Assembly: GCF_014174155.1 (NCBI RefSeq)
Contig: NZ_JABEQM010000010.1
Location: 91,403-155,402 of the forward strand
Length of the DNA: 64,000 bases
From: Gluconacetobacter tumulisoli
GTDB lineage: Bacteria; Pseudomonadota; Alphaproteobacteria; Acetobacterales; Acetobacteraceae
Reading direction: 5' to 3'
The notes under the pieces: generated by a model
Database searches by the model: none
The model's input: the letters and a program-made list of their open reading frames with translations, nothing else
Told to the model about the DNA's origin: nothing
Part shown: positions 56,683 to 64,000 of the stretch, piece after piece
How positions within the stretch are numbered: position 1 is the first letter of the stretch
Layout of the letters: every line of letters starts with the position of its first letter
Translations under genes and position numbers: made by a program

Positions 56683-57480
56683 GTGTTGTTCCGACATGTG
56701 ACGGGCCTGGCCCTGACGGCACTGCTGGTGCTGGGGCTTGCGGCGTGCGCGCCCAAGGCGCCGGCCCCATTGCCCGAGGCCACCCTTGGCCTGCCGGTAC
56801 TGCAGCCGACCGCGCATGGCGATTTCGGTCATTATACGCTGGCCCTGACATGGCAGCCCGGCTTTTGCGCCAGCGGACCCGGCTGCCTGGCCGACCAGCC
56901 GCAGGCGCCGCTGATCGGATTGCACGGGCTATGGGCGTCGCGCCCCCAGAAGCTGATCGATCAGGGCGTGACCCCGCCGCAATGGTGGGCCGCCGGATGC
57001 GACATCTATCCCGGTCAGGACAAGGGCGCGCCGATCGTCCTGACAGAGGGCACGCGGCAGGCATTGGGTGACGCCGTCGCGCATCTGCGCGACGATCTGG
57101 CGACACATGAATACCGCAAGCATGTGCAATGCTTCGGAATGCCCGCGGAAACCTTTTTCCGCACTGCCCTGGCCATGCGGGCGACGGTCGCGGCCTCTCC
57201 GATGGGGGCGTATCTGCGTGCGCATGCCGGCCAGGAGGTCGGCCATGACGCGCTTCTGGCCGTGTTCCGGGGCACCTTTGGGACCGACGTCGACCGCGCC
57301 CTGCAGCTACGTTGCGAAACCGATCATGGCCGCAGCATGCTGACCCAGTTCTGGTTCACCATCCGAACCGGGGCCGTTGCTTCGTTTCCCCGGCCGGAAT
57401 CGTTCATGAGGTCGCCGGAACCGCAGGACAACTGCCCCGCAAACTTCACGATCCCGATCTGGCCCGCAGTGGCACGGTAA
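56683..57480 (+). CDS. Ribonuclease T2 family lipoprotein
   Basis: A 265-residue RNase T2-like protein with a lipoprotein leader (lipobox LAAC near residue 21). The two catalytic blocks are recognisable: IGLHGLWASRP (CAS I) and THEYRKHVQCF (CAS II), so both active histidines are present. It also has several cysteines for disulfides. It would cut RNA non-specifically in the periplasm. GTG 56683 starts three bases after the fghA stop with GAGG just upstream, so it appears to be the third gene of the formaldehyde operon, an unexpected partner. Confidence 0.85.
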   Translation: MLFRHVTGLALTALLVLGLAACAPKAPAPLPEATLGLPVLQPTAHGDFGHYTLALTWQPGFCASGPGCLADQPQAPLIGLHGLWASRPQKLIDQGVTPPQWWAAGCDIYPGQDKGAPIVLTEGTRQALGDAVAHLRDDLATHEYRKHVQCFGMPAETFFRTALAMRATVAASPMGAYLRAHAGQEVGHDALLAVFRGTFGTDVDRALQLRCETDHGRSMLTQFWFTIRTGAVASFPRPESFMRSPEPQDNCPANFTIPIWPAVAR

Positions 57481-57505
57481 AGGCGGCCGTCGGGTATGGA
57501 GGCCC

Positions 57506-57931
57506 CTATTCGCCGATCAGGTGCAGGACGATGTCCCGCTGATGGGGATGGCGCCGGTGTTCGAACAGGTACAGACCCTGCCACGTCCCCAGGACAGGGC
57601 GCCCGTCGGCCACGGGGATCGAGATCTGGGTCTGGGTCAGCATGGTGCGAAGATGCGCGGGCATGTCGTCCGGCCCCTCGTCGTCATGGATGTAGCGCCC
57701 GGGCGCCTCGGGCACCAGCGCCTCGAAATAGCGCTTGATATCCTCCAGCACCGTCGGATCGGCGTTTTCCTGAACGGTCAGGGATGCCGACGTATGCCGG
57801 CACCATACTGTCAGCAACCCCGTTCCGATCCCGGTAGAGGTGACCCAATCCCGGACATCGCGGGTGAAGGGCACCAGCCCCTTGCCATGCGTGGCGATCC
57901 TTAGACGGTGCAGGGCCTGACGCATGGGCAT
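57506..57931 (-). CDS. YjbQ/UPF0047 family protein
   Basis: A 141-residue member of the YjbQ family. The signature is LLTVWCRHTSASLTVQENAD with the later HLRTMLTQTQISIPVADGR and LGTWQGLYLFEHRRHPHQRD. The fold binds a metal through conserved His residues; some members show thiamine-phosphate synthase activity, but the physiological role is unsettled. ATG 57931 (MPMRQAL) has GAGG at good spacing; a TTG at 57952 is possible. Confidence 0.85.
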   Translation of the reverse strand: MPMRQALHRLRIATHGKGLVPFTRDVRDWVTSTGIGTGLLTVWCRHTSASLTVQENADPTVLEDIKRYFEALVPEAPGRYIHDDEGPDDMPAHLRTMLTQTQISIPVADGRPVLGTWQGLYLFEHRRHPHQRDIVLHLIGE

Positions 57932-57954
57932 ATGTCCTCTGTCCTCTTTCAATC

Positions 57955-58950
57955 CTATTTCAGGAAGCCGACGAGCCGTTCGACCTCGCTTACCACCGGC
58001 TCCGCGATGGCCCGGGCGCGCGTGGCACCCTCGCGCAATACGGTCTGCAGATGCTCTGGATCATCCAGAAGCCGACGTGTTTCAGATGCGATCGGCACGA
58101 CGGTCTCGACCAGGACGTCGGTAAGCGCCGATTTGAAGGGGCCGAACCCTTCGCCGCCGTGGCGCGCCAGGACATCCGCGACCGTCATGCCCGCCAGCGC
58201 GGCATAGATTTCAACCAGATTGCGGGCTTCGGGCCGCGCCGGCAGGTCGGCCGGGTCGGTGGGCAGGGGTTCGGGGTCGGTCTTCGCCCGGCGGATCTTG
58301 AGTGCGATCGCGTCGGCGTCATCCGTCATCTCGATCCGGCTCTGGGCCGAAGGGTCGGATTTGGACATCTTCTTCGTGCCGTCACGCAGGCTCATGACCC
58401 GCGCGGCGCCAGGCGGGATCAGCGCCTCGATCGCCGGAAAGAAATCGACGCCGTAATCATGGTTGAATTTCTGCGCGATATCGTTGGCCAGTTCCAGGTG
58501 CTGGCGCTGGTCGTCGCCCACCGGCACCCGTGTTGCCTTGTAGGCCATGATGTCGGCGGCCATCAGGTTGGGATAGACATACAGGCCGGCGGAATGGTTT
58601 TCGCGGTCCTTGCCGGCCTTGTCCTTGAACTGCGTCATCCGGTTCAGCCAGCCGAGGCGCGACACGCAGTTGAGGATCCAGCCCAGTCGCGCATGTGCCG
58701 ACACGGCGGACTGGTTGAACAGGATATGGGCATGGGGGTCGATCCCCGACGCCAGCAGCACGGCGGTCTGGGCCAGCGTCTGCTGGCGCAGGGCGGCCGG
58801 ATCCTGCCACACCGTGATCGCGTGCATGTCCACGAGGCAGAAAATACACTCGTGATCGCGTTGCAGGGCGACCCAGTTGCGGATCGCGCCGAGATAGTTG
58901 CCCAGTTGCGGGATACCGGTCGGCTGGATGCCGGAAAAAATGCGTTGCAT
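57955..58950 (-). CDS. trpS: Tryptophanyl-tRNA synthetase
   Basis: A 331-residue class I aminoacyl-tRNA synthetase. The HIGH-equivalent region is [18 protein letters not shown] and the KMSKS motif is [14 protein letters not shown]. Length is normal for bacterial TrpRS. It charges tRNA(Trp). It is followed closely by yjbQ on the same strand, 24 bases after its stop. Confidence 0.96.
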   Translation of the reverse strand: MQRIFSGIQPTGIPQLGNYLGAIRNWVALQRDHECIFCLVDMHAITVWQDPAALRQQTLAQTAVLLASGIDPHAHILFNQSAVSAHARLGWILNCVSRLGWLNRMTQFKDKAGKDRENHSAGLYVYPNLMAADIMAYKATRVPVGDDQRQHLELANDIAQKFNHDYGVDFFPAIEALIPPGAARVMSLRDGTKKMSKSDPSAQSRIEMTDDADAIALKIRRAKTDPEPLPTDPADLPARPEARNLVEIYAALAGMTVADVLARHGGEGFGPFKSALTDVLVETVVPIASETRRLLDDPEHLQTVLREGATRARAIAEPVVSEVERLVGFLK

Positions 58951-58990
58951 GAGCGTTCTTTTCAGTCGTCCGGCCCCATTCGGTCAAGGG

Positions 58991-59464
58991 TCAGGGCAGG
59001 GGATGGATCTTGTCCAGGGCCCGACGTTCATCCGCAACCGCCGACGGAGACAGGACTGGCGTTCGCTGGGCGGCGATATCGGCGGCGTGGAAGACCGGCG
59101 GATCCGGCCGATCCCCCGCCGCCGAAAGATAGGTCAGGATGGCGGCGATGTCTTGGTCCGGCAGACGCCGGAAGGATGGCATCGAAAAATTGTAGCGATC
59201 GCCATTGGCGATCAGCGGTCCGTTCAACCCGTTCAACAGCACGTCGGCCAGGTAATGCCGGCCTTCGGGCGTGCGTGCGATCTGGTCGATCCGCCCGATC
59301 AGGGGCGGGATCTCCCCTTTCATGCCTTCCCCGCCATGATGGCAGATCCCGCAGTTGGGACGGTATCGTGACAGCCCCGGCCCGCCATGCCGCGAACAGT
59401 CCGCCAGCGGAAGCAGAAGCAGGATGGCGAGGCAGGAAACGGCTGTTCGCGGGCGACGTTGCAT
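58991..59464 (-). CDS. Orphan cytochrome c lipoprotein, paralogue of the amine dehydrogenase cytochrome
   Basis: A 157-residue protein with a lipoprotein signal (LLLLPLADC) and one haem motif, NCGICHHGG. The likely axial Met is in SMPSFRRLPDQDIAAILTYL. It aligns along its length with the cytochrome at 5316-5771, sharing NCGICH, TPEG, LNGL, MPSF, AAILTYLS, the Ser-Ala-Val stretch and the HPLP terminus. That points to gene duplication, and to another periplasmic donor protein using this type of carrier. No dehydrogenase lies next to it. It diverges from a small Cys-rich secreted protein 41 bases away. Confidence 0.82.
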   Translation of the reverse strand: MQRRPRTAVSCLAILLLLPLADCSRHGGPGLSRYRPNCGICHHGGEGMKGEIPPLIGRIDQIARTPEGRHYLADVLLNGLNGPLIANGDRYNFSMPSFRRLPDQDIAAILTYLSAAGDRPDPPVFHAADIAAQRTPVLSPSAVADERRALDKIHPLP

Positions 59465-59505
59465 CAAGGCACTATCGCATAAGCTGCGGACAAGAGGAGA
59501 TTTCG

Positions 59506-59769
59506 GTGCGCCGCATTTTATTGCCCGTTTCATGCTGCGTTGCAGCGCTGGCCAGCCTTGGCCCCTGGAGTTGGCCCGCGACCGCCGCCCCAACGCGTGA
59601 GGAGCAGTCCGCTGCCTGCCGGGGCGACGCGATCAAGCTCTGCGCCTTCGCCATCCCGAACGAAAGCAAGGTGCAGGCCTGCATGGAAAAGAAGATCGAC
59701 AAGCTCTCGCCCCGTTGCCGGGCCATGTTCGGCAAAGGCAGGCATGGGAAAGGCAGGACAGGGGGCTAG
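59506..59769 (+). CDS. Small secreted cysteine-rich protein
   Basis: An 87-residue protein with a signal peptide ending near ATA. The mature core is QSAACRGDAIKLCAFAIPNE followed by SKVQACMEKKIDKLSPRCRAMF. Four regularly spaced cysteines and this pattern occur in uncharacterised periplasmic proteins of alphaproteobacteria. GTG 59506 has AGGAG about 7 bases upstream. It is divergent from the orphan cytochrome. No function known. A 9-bp hairpin follows. Confidence 0.7.
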   Translation: MRRILLPVSCCVAALASLGPWSWPATAAPTREEQSAACRGDAIKLCAFAIPNESKVQACMEKKIDKLSPRCRAMFGKGRHGKGRTGG

Positions 59770-59774
59770 GGCGG

Positions 59775-59805
59775 ATGGCGCGATGGGGTGATCCGGTCGC
59801 GCCAT
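59775..59805. terminator. Hairpin between convergent genes
   Basis: ATGGCGCGA (59775-59783) pairs exactly with TCGCGCCAT (59797-59805). It separates the small Cys-rich gene from the convergent FKBP gene. No T-run, so termination strength is uncertain. Confidence 0.5.
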
Positions 59806-59819
59806 TCAGCCCCGGCCCG

Positions 59820-60314
59820 TTACTGGCCCCGGGACACGCCCAGCAACTGGATCTTGAAGACCAGGGGGCTGTCCGACGGAATGATGCCCATCGCCCGGTG
59901 TCCGTATCCCAGTTCCGGCGGAACATAGAGCATCCACGTATCCCCGACATGCATCATCGGCAGGGCTTCCATCCACCCCTTGATGACACCGTCGAGCGGC
60001 ATCTGCATGTAGGCGCCGTGGCCGTGCTGGTCCGAACTGTCGAAGATGCCGCCATCCGGCAGGCGGCCTTCGTAGATGACCATCAGCATATCGCCCGGCG
60101 ACGGGCTCTGGCCATCCTTCGGGCCGGAATCCAGAATCTTGTAGGCCAACCCGTCCGGCAGGGTCTTGACCCCCGGCTGGGCGCGCACCTTCGTCATGAA
60201 CTGCGCGGGCGTCAGATCCGGTTCGTCATCACCGGCCTTGTTGCCGCACGCCGCCAGCGGCAGGGCCAGCGCAGATGCGACAAGGAGGGGGATGAAGCGG
60301 GACAGACGTTTCAT
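59820..60314 (-). CDS. FKBP-type peptidyl-prolyl isomerase lipoprotein
   Basis: A 164-residue lipoprotein (lipobox LAAC near residue 23) with a single FKBP domain. Typical residues are MLMVIYEGRLPDGGIFDSSD, VIKGWMEALPMMHVGDTW, and YVPPELGYG, with IIPSDSPLVFKIQLL at the end. It should assist protein folding in the periplasm. ATG 60314 is preferred because the signal peptide starts there. It lies about 50 bases downstream of argG on the same strand. Confidence 0.9.
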   Translation of the reverse strand: MKRLSRFIPLLVASALALPLAACGNKAGDDEPDLTPAQFMTKVRAQPGVKTLPDGLAYKILDSGPKDGQSPSPGDMLMVIYEGRLPDGGIFDSSDQHGHGAYMQMPLDGVIKGWMEALPMMHVGDTWMLYVPPELGYGHRAMGIIPSDSPLVFKIQLLGVSRGQ

Positions 60315-60364
60315 GACACCTCGGTCGGAAAATGGCGGAGGAGGAAGAGCCGGCCGCGCCATGG

Positions 60365-61594
60365 TCACAGCGCGCCGCCGCGTCGCCCGATCTGGGCCCC
60401 GAGCCGCAGCCGCAGGGCGTTCAGTTTGATGAAGCCCTGGGCGTCGGCCTGGTTATAGGCGCCTTCGTCGTCTTCGAAGGTCACCACGCGGGTATCGTAC
60501 AGGCTGTTCGGGCTTTCGCGTCCGACGCAGATCACATTGCCCTTGTACAGCTTCAGGCGCACGCGGCCGGTCACGGAATGCTGGCTCTCGTCGATCAGGG
60601 CCTGCAGCATCCGGCGCTCGGGCGAGAACCAGAAACCGTTATAGATCAGCTCCGCATAGCGGGGCATCAGGCTGTCCTTCAGATGCCCGGCCTCGCGATC
60701 CAGCGTGATGGTCTCCATGCTGCGATGTGCGGCCAGCAGGATGGTGCCGCCCGGCGTTTCATAGATGCCGCGCGACTTCATGCCGACGAACCGGTTTTCC
60801 ACCAGGTCCAGACGTCCGATGCCGTTCGCCCGGCCCAGCTCGTTCAGGCGGGTCAGCAGGGTCGCGGGCGACAAGGTCACGCCGTTCAGCGCCACCGGAT
60901 CGCCCGACACGAAGTCGATCGCGATCTCGGTCGCGACGTCCGGGGCGTTTTCGGGCGAGATCGTACGCTGGAACACGATCTCGTCGGGCGCCACAGCCGG
61001 ATCTTCCAGCAGCTTCCCTTCGGACGACGAGTGCAGCAGGTTGGCATCGACCGAGAACGGGGCCTCGCCGCGCTTGTCCTTGGCGATGGGGATCTGATGT
61101 TCCTCGGCGAAGGCGAGCAGGCGCGTGCGCGAGGTCAGGTCCCATTCGCGCCACGGCGAGATCACGGTCACATCGGGCTTCAGAGCGTAGTAGGCAAGTT
61201 CGAAACGGACCTGGTCGTTGCCCTTGCCGGTGGCCCCGTGGGCGACGGCGTCCGCGCCGACCGCTTCGGCGATCTCGATCTGGCGCTGGGCGATCAGCGG
61301 GCGGGCAATGGAGGTGCCCAGCAGGTACTGGCCTTCATACAGCGTGTTCGCGCGGAACATCGGGAAGACAAAATCCTTCACGAAGGTCTCGCGCAGATCC
61401 TCGACGAAGATTTCCTTCACGCCGAACATCTCGGCCTTCTTCCGGGCGGGCTCCAGTTCCTCTCCCTGGCCCAGGTCGGCCGTGAAGGTCACGACCTCGC
61501 ACCCGTAACTGGTCTGCAACCAGCGCAGGATCACGGACGTGTCGAGACCGCCTGAATAGGCGAGTACGACCTTCTTGACGTCCTTTGCGGCCAT
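60365..61594 (-). CDS. argG: Argininosuccinate synthase
   Basis: A 409-residue ATP-dependent ligase of arginine synthesis. The P-loop-like motif is [16 protein letters not shown]. Other conserved segments are [18 protein letters not shown], and [14 protein letters not shown]. It joins citrulline and aspartate. The ATG at 61594 is where family homology begins; an upstream extension up to 61828 is open but unlike the family. The FKBP gene follows downstream. Confidence 0.96.
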   Translation of the reverse strand: MAAKDVKKVVLAYSGGLDTSVILRWLQTSYGCEVVTFTADLGQGEELEPARKKAEMFGVKEIFVEDLRETFVKDFVFPMFRANTLYEGQYLLGTSIARPLIAQRQIEIAEAVGADAVAHGATGKGNDQVRFELAYYALKPDVTVISPWREWDLTSRTRLLAFAEEHQIPIAKDKRGEAPFSVDANLLHSSSEGKLLEDPAVAPDEIVFQRTISPENAPDVATEIAIDFVSGDPVALNGVTLSPATLLTRLNELGRANGIGRLDLVENRFVGMKSRGIYETPGGTILLAAHRSMETITLDREAGHLKDSLMPRYAELIYNGFWFSPERRMLQALIDESQHSVTGRVRLKLYKGNVICVGRESPNSLYDTRVVTFEDDEGAYNQADAQGFIKLNALRLRLGAQIGRRGGAL

Positions 61595-61727
61595 GGAAAG
61601 AGGTCTCCTGTCGTCGAAGCTGAAGTACGGGCGGACCCGCCTGTAGGGTTCCCGCGTCCTAGCATTGGATGGCGGGCGGTGCCAGCGGGTGCGCCTGTTT
61701 TTTGGGCGCAGCCGGTCCGAAGCGGCG

Positions 61728-62945
61728 TCAGGCCGGCTGGCCGCGGCGTTCGCGCTGGCTTTCGGTACGCAATTGTCCGCATGCGGCCAGGATATCGCGC
61801 CCGCGCGGCATGCGGATGGGCGAGGCAAAGCCGGCTTCCATCACGATCTGGGCGAATTTCGCCAGTTGTTCGCGCGTCGAGGGCTTGTAGGAACTGCCGG
61901 GCCAGGGATTGAACGGGATCAGGTTGACCTTGGCCGGAATTCCCGCGATCAGGCGCACCAGTTCACGGGCTTCGGCCTCGCTGTCGTTGATGCCGCGCAG
62001 CATGATGTACTCGAAGGTGATCCGCCGCGCGTTGCTGGCGGCCGGATAGCGCCGGCACGCCGCGATCAGGTCCTCGATCGGGTATTTGCGGTTCAGCGGC
62101 ACGATCTCGTCGCGCAGGTCGTTACGGACCGCATGCAGCGAAATCGCCAGGTTGATGCCCAGTTCGCTGCCGCACTGGTCCATCATCGGGATCACGCCCG
62201 ACGTGGACAGGGTGATGCGCCGGCGCGACAGGCCGATCCCCTCGCCATCCATGACGATCTTCATCGCCTTGGCGATGTTCTCGTAATTGTACAGCGGCTC
62301 GCCCATGCCCATCAGCACGATGGTCGACAGCAGGCGCGGCGTCTCGCCACGGGGGCTGGGCCATTCGCCATAGCTGTCGCGGGCCGCCATGAACTGGCCG
62401 ACGATTTCGGCGGCGCCCAGGTTCCGGACCAGCTTCTGGGTGCCGGTATGGCAGAAGGTGCAGGACAGGGTGCAACCGACCTGCGAGGAAATGCACACCG
62501 CCCCGCGATCCTCGCGCCGGTCGGGAATATAGACGGTCTCGGCTTCCTGCCCGTCGCGGAAACGGAACAGGAATTTGCGCGTCTCGTCGCTCGATGTCTG
62601 CACCGTCGCGGCCTCGGGCCGGCCGATGACGAACCGTTCGGCCAGCTTGGCCTGCAAGGGGCGGGCGATCGAGCTCATCCGCTCGAAATCCGTGACGCCC
62701 TGATGATAGATCCAGTGCCATAGCTGCTTGGTCCGGAACGGCTTTTCACCGATTTCCAGAAGCGCCTGGGTCATTTCCTCCCGCGACAGGCCCACCAGTT
62801 CGCGCCGTCCGTCCGGCAGCACGCCGCTGGGGGGGGCGAACAGGGCGGATTTCGCCAGGATCCGCTGGCGTTCGGCATCCGTCAGGGTGGCGGCCAGGCC
62901 GGTGTCGGCGGGATGCTGGGTCGCGGGGGCGGAAACGGCGCTCAT
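61728..62945 (-). CDS. rlmN: 23S rRNA (adenine-C2) / tRNA methyltransferase RlmN
   Basis: A 405-residue radical SAM enzyme that methylates A2503 of 23S rRNA and A37 of some tRNAs. The cluster motif is [19 protein letters not shown]. The catalytic Cys near the C-terminus is in [12 protein letters not shown], and the SAM-binding [13 protein letters not shown] is also present. ATG 62945 (MSAVSAPA) is preferred over a start at 62996. It is the upstream neighbour of argG on the same strand. Confidence 0.95.
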   Translation of the reverse strand: MSAVSAPATQHPADTGLAATLTDAERQRILAKSALFAPPSGVLPDGRRELVGLSREEMTQALLEIGEKPFRTKQLWHWIYHQGVTDFERMSSIARPLQAKLAERFVIGRPEAATVQTSSDETRKFLFRFRDGQEAETVYIPDRREDRGAVCISSQVGCTLSCTFCHTGTQKLVRNLGAAEIVGQFMAARDSYGEWPSPRGETPRLLSTIVLMGMGEPLYNYENIAKAMKIVMDGEGIGLSRRRITLSTSGVIPMMDQCGSELGINLAISLHAVRNDLRDEIVPLNRKYPIEDLIAACRRYPAASNARRITFEYIMLRGINDSEAEARELVRLIAGIPAKVNLIPFNPWPGSSYKPSTREQLAKFAQIVMEAGFASPIRMPRGRDILAACGQLRTESQRERRGQPA

Positions 62946-63044
62946 GGAAAGATAATCATCCGGTTGGGGCAGGGCTGAATCCGCGCTGCGTAACACATTC
63001 GCGCGGCAAAAGGGGAAATACCTGCGGGTGCGTCCCTGGATGGT

Positions 63045-63785
63045 TCAGGCGTCGCGCCGGGCGGCGATAAGAAATTCCCGATTGCCTTCCGGCCCGGTGA
63101 TGGGGCTGGGCTCGATCCCCAGGACCTGCCAGCCGGGCAGGGCGTCCCACCAGTCGCGAACGGTCTGGCAGACCTCGTCATGCACGGCCGGGTCGCGCAC
63201 CACGCCCTTGGCGCCGACGGCGGCCCGTCCGGCTTCGAATTGCGGTTTGATCAGCGCCACGGCCCATGCGCCAGGCCGGCACAATTCCAACCCGGCCGGC
63301 AGGACGGTGCGCAGGCCGATGAAGCTGGCGTCGCACACCAGCACGTCGATCGAATCGGGGATGATCGTGCGATCCAGCGCGCGGGCGTTGCATTTTTCCA
63401 GGACGACCACGCGTGGATCACTGCGCAGCTTCCACGCCAATTGCCCATGCCCGACGTCGACCGCATGGACCTTCCGTGCGCCGTGGGTCAGCAGGACGTC
63501 GGTGAAGCCGCCGGTCGATGCGCCGACATCCAGGCAGATGCCGCCTTCGGGCGACAGGCCGAAATGTTCCAGCGCATGGGCGAGCTTGATCCCGCCGCGC
63601 GATACCCAGGGATGGTCCTGCCCCCGCAGCGTCAGCGGCGCGTCCTCGGGCAACTGGTCACCGGCCTTCGCGACCCGCTGTTCGCCCGAAAACACCAAAC
63701 CGGCCAGGATCAGCGCCTGCGCGCGGCTGCGCGTTTCCACCAGGCCCCGATCGACCAGCATCTGGTCCACACGCTGCTTGGCCAT
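63045..63785 (-). CDS. tlyA: TlyA family rRNA (cytidine-2'-O)-methyltransferase
   Basis: A 246-residue protein with an N-terminal S4 RNA-binding domain (RVDQMLVDRGLVETRSRAQA, then LVFSGEQRV) and an FtsJ-like methylase domain (ICLDVGASTGGFTDVLLTHG). TlyA methylates 16S and 23S rRNA in mycobacteria; some alphaproteobacterial versions were called haemolysins. It follows the end of dxs (32-base gap), the usual dxs-tlyA arrangement. Confidence 0.9.
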   Translation of the reverse strand: MAKQRVDQMLVDRGLVETRSRAQALILAGLVFSGEQRVAKAGDQLPEDAPLTLRGQDHPWVSRGGIKLAHALEHFGLSPEGGICLDVGASTGGFTDVLLTHGARKVHAVDVGHGQLAWKLRSDPRVVVLEKCNARALDRTIIPDSIDVLVCDASFIGLRTVLPAGLELCRPGAWAVALIKPQFEAGRAAVGAKGVVRDPAVHDEVCQTVRDWWDALPGWQVLGIEPSPITGPEGNREFLIAARRDA

Positions 63786-63816
63786 CCGCCGATCCCCCTG
63801 TCCTATCCGTCCCGGA

Positions 63817-64000
63817 TCAGGCGGTCTGCTGGGACGCGGCGACCCCCAGGGCGTGGAGCGCGGTGTGTGAGATGGCGAGGGCGTCGAGCCCGGCCTCGTG
63901 ATACTGGGCGTCCTGGGTGTTGTGGTCGATGAAGCGGTCGGGGAGGGTCATGGGGCGGAAGCGGACGGTGTCGAGCAGGCCGGTGCGGGCCAGGTGGTGC
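63817..64000 (-). CDS. dxs: 1-deoxy-D-xylulose-5-phosphate synthase, C-terminal end only
   Basis: The minus-strand frame entering at the right edge reads HHLARTGLLDTVRFRPMTLP, then DRFIDHNTQDAQYHEAGLD to a stop at 63817. This is the C-terminal tail of DXS, the first enzyme of the MEP isoprenoid pathway, which would also feed the polyprenyl synthase in this window. The start and catalytic domains lie beyond base 64000. Confidence 0.85.
   Translation of the reverse strand, partial: HHLARTGLLDTVRFRPMTLPDRFIDHNTQDAQYHEAGLDALAISHTALHALGVAASQQTA

Overview
The window is a dense, GC-rich (roughly 65 percent by eye) bacterial chromosome segment. Its gene content points to an acetic acid bacterium (Acetobacteraceae), most like Gluconacetobacter or Komagataeibacter. 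The main reasons are an AarC-type succinyl-CoA:acetate CoA-transferase close to citrate synthase and a SixA-like phosphatase (the aarA/B/C triad of Acetobacter), an unusually long SMC, and intergenic palindromic repeats of a type I remember from this family. No tRNA, rRNA, CRISPR array, insertion sequence or prophage was found. This is core chromosome with a few accessory insertions.

Layout. 1-3077: the end of prkA, then yeaH-like (DUF444) and spoVR, the standard stress-kinase trio. 3448-6246: a four-gene operon for a quinoprotein amine dehydrogenase (mauB-like heavy chain, mauA-like TTQ light chain, two single-haem cytochromes c), with no mauE/D/G maturation genes beside it. 6262-13302: nucleoside deoxyribosyltransferase, guaB, an RsmB-like rRNA methylase, a CPA1 antiporter, a YkuD-domain protein and an OmpR-type regulator. 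13357-18648: xth, uvrC, pgsA, a lipoprotein, moaD and moaE. 18781-21991: nrdA and nrdB behind tandem NrdR-like boxes. 22069-26181: TrmN6-like methylase, polyprenyl synthase, murI, pyrE, and a small gene behind a Fur/Mur-like operator. 26211-32032: a decayed small membrane gene, gltA, sixA-like, chorismate mutase, a metallophosphatase with a small membrane protein, and aarC. 32131-42461, all on the minus strand: miaB-phoH-ybeY-corC, a BASS transporter, a DsbA-like thioredoxin and smc. 42886-50733: tamA-tamB and a TPR/glycosyltransferase-like protein. 50797-54399: receiver protein, sterol-desaturase-like hydroxylase, PACE-like membrane protein, CarD and a bestrophin-like channel. 54711-57480: frmA-fghA plus an RNase T2 lipoprotein. 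57506-64000: YjbQ, trpS, an orphan cytochrome c, a small Cys-rich secreted protein, FKBP, argG, rlmN, tlyA and the end of dxs.

Most notable. The amine dehydrogenase locus is compact: both TTQ tryptophans, two aspartates at catalytic positions and all twelve cysteines of the light chain are present, yet none of the known TTQ maturation genes is adjacent. Its first cytochrome has a clear paralogue about 53 kb away. Methylamine-type substrates would yield formaldehyde, and the window also carries the glutathione-dependent formaldehyde pathway. Secondary points are the Fur/Mur-like operator in front of an uncharacterised 79-residue protein, the NrdR boxes, the mauB-mauA intercistronic hairpin and the dispersed intergenic repeats.
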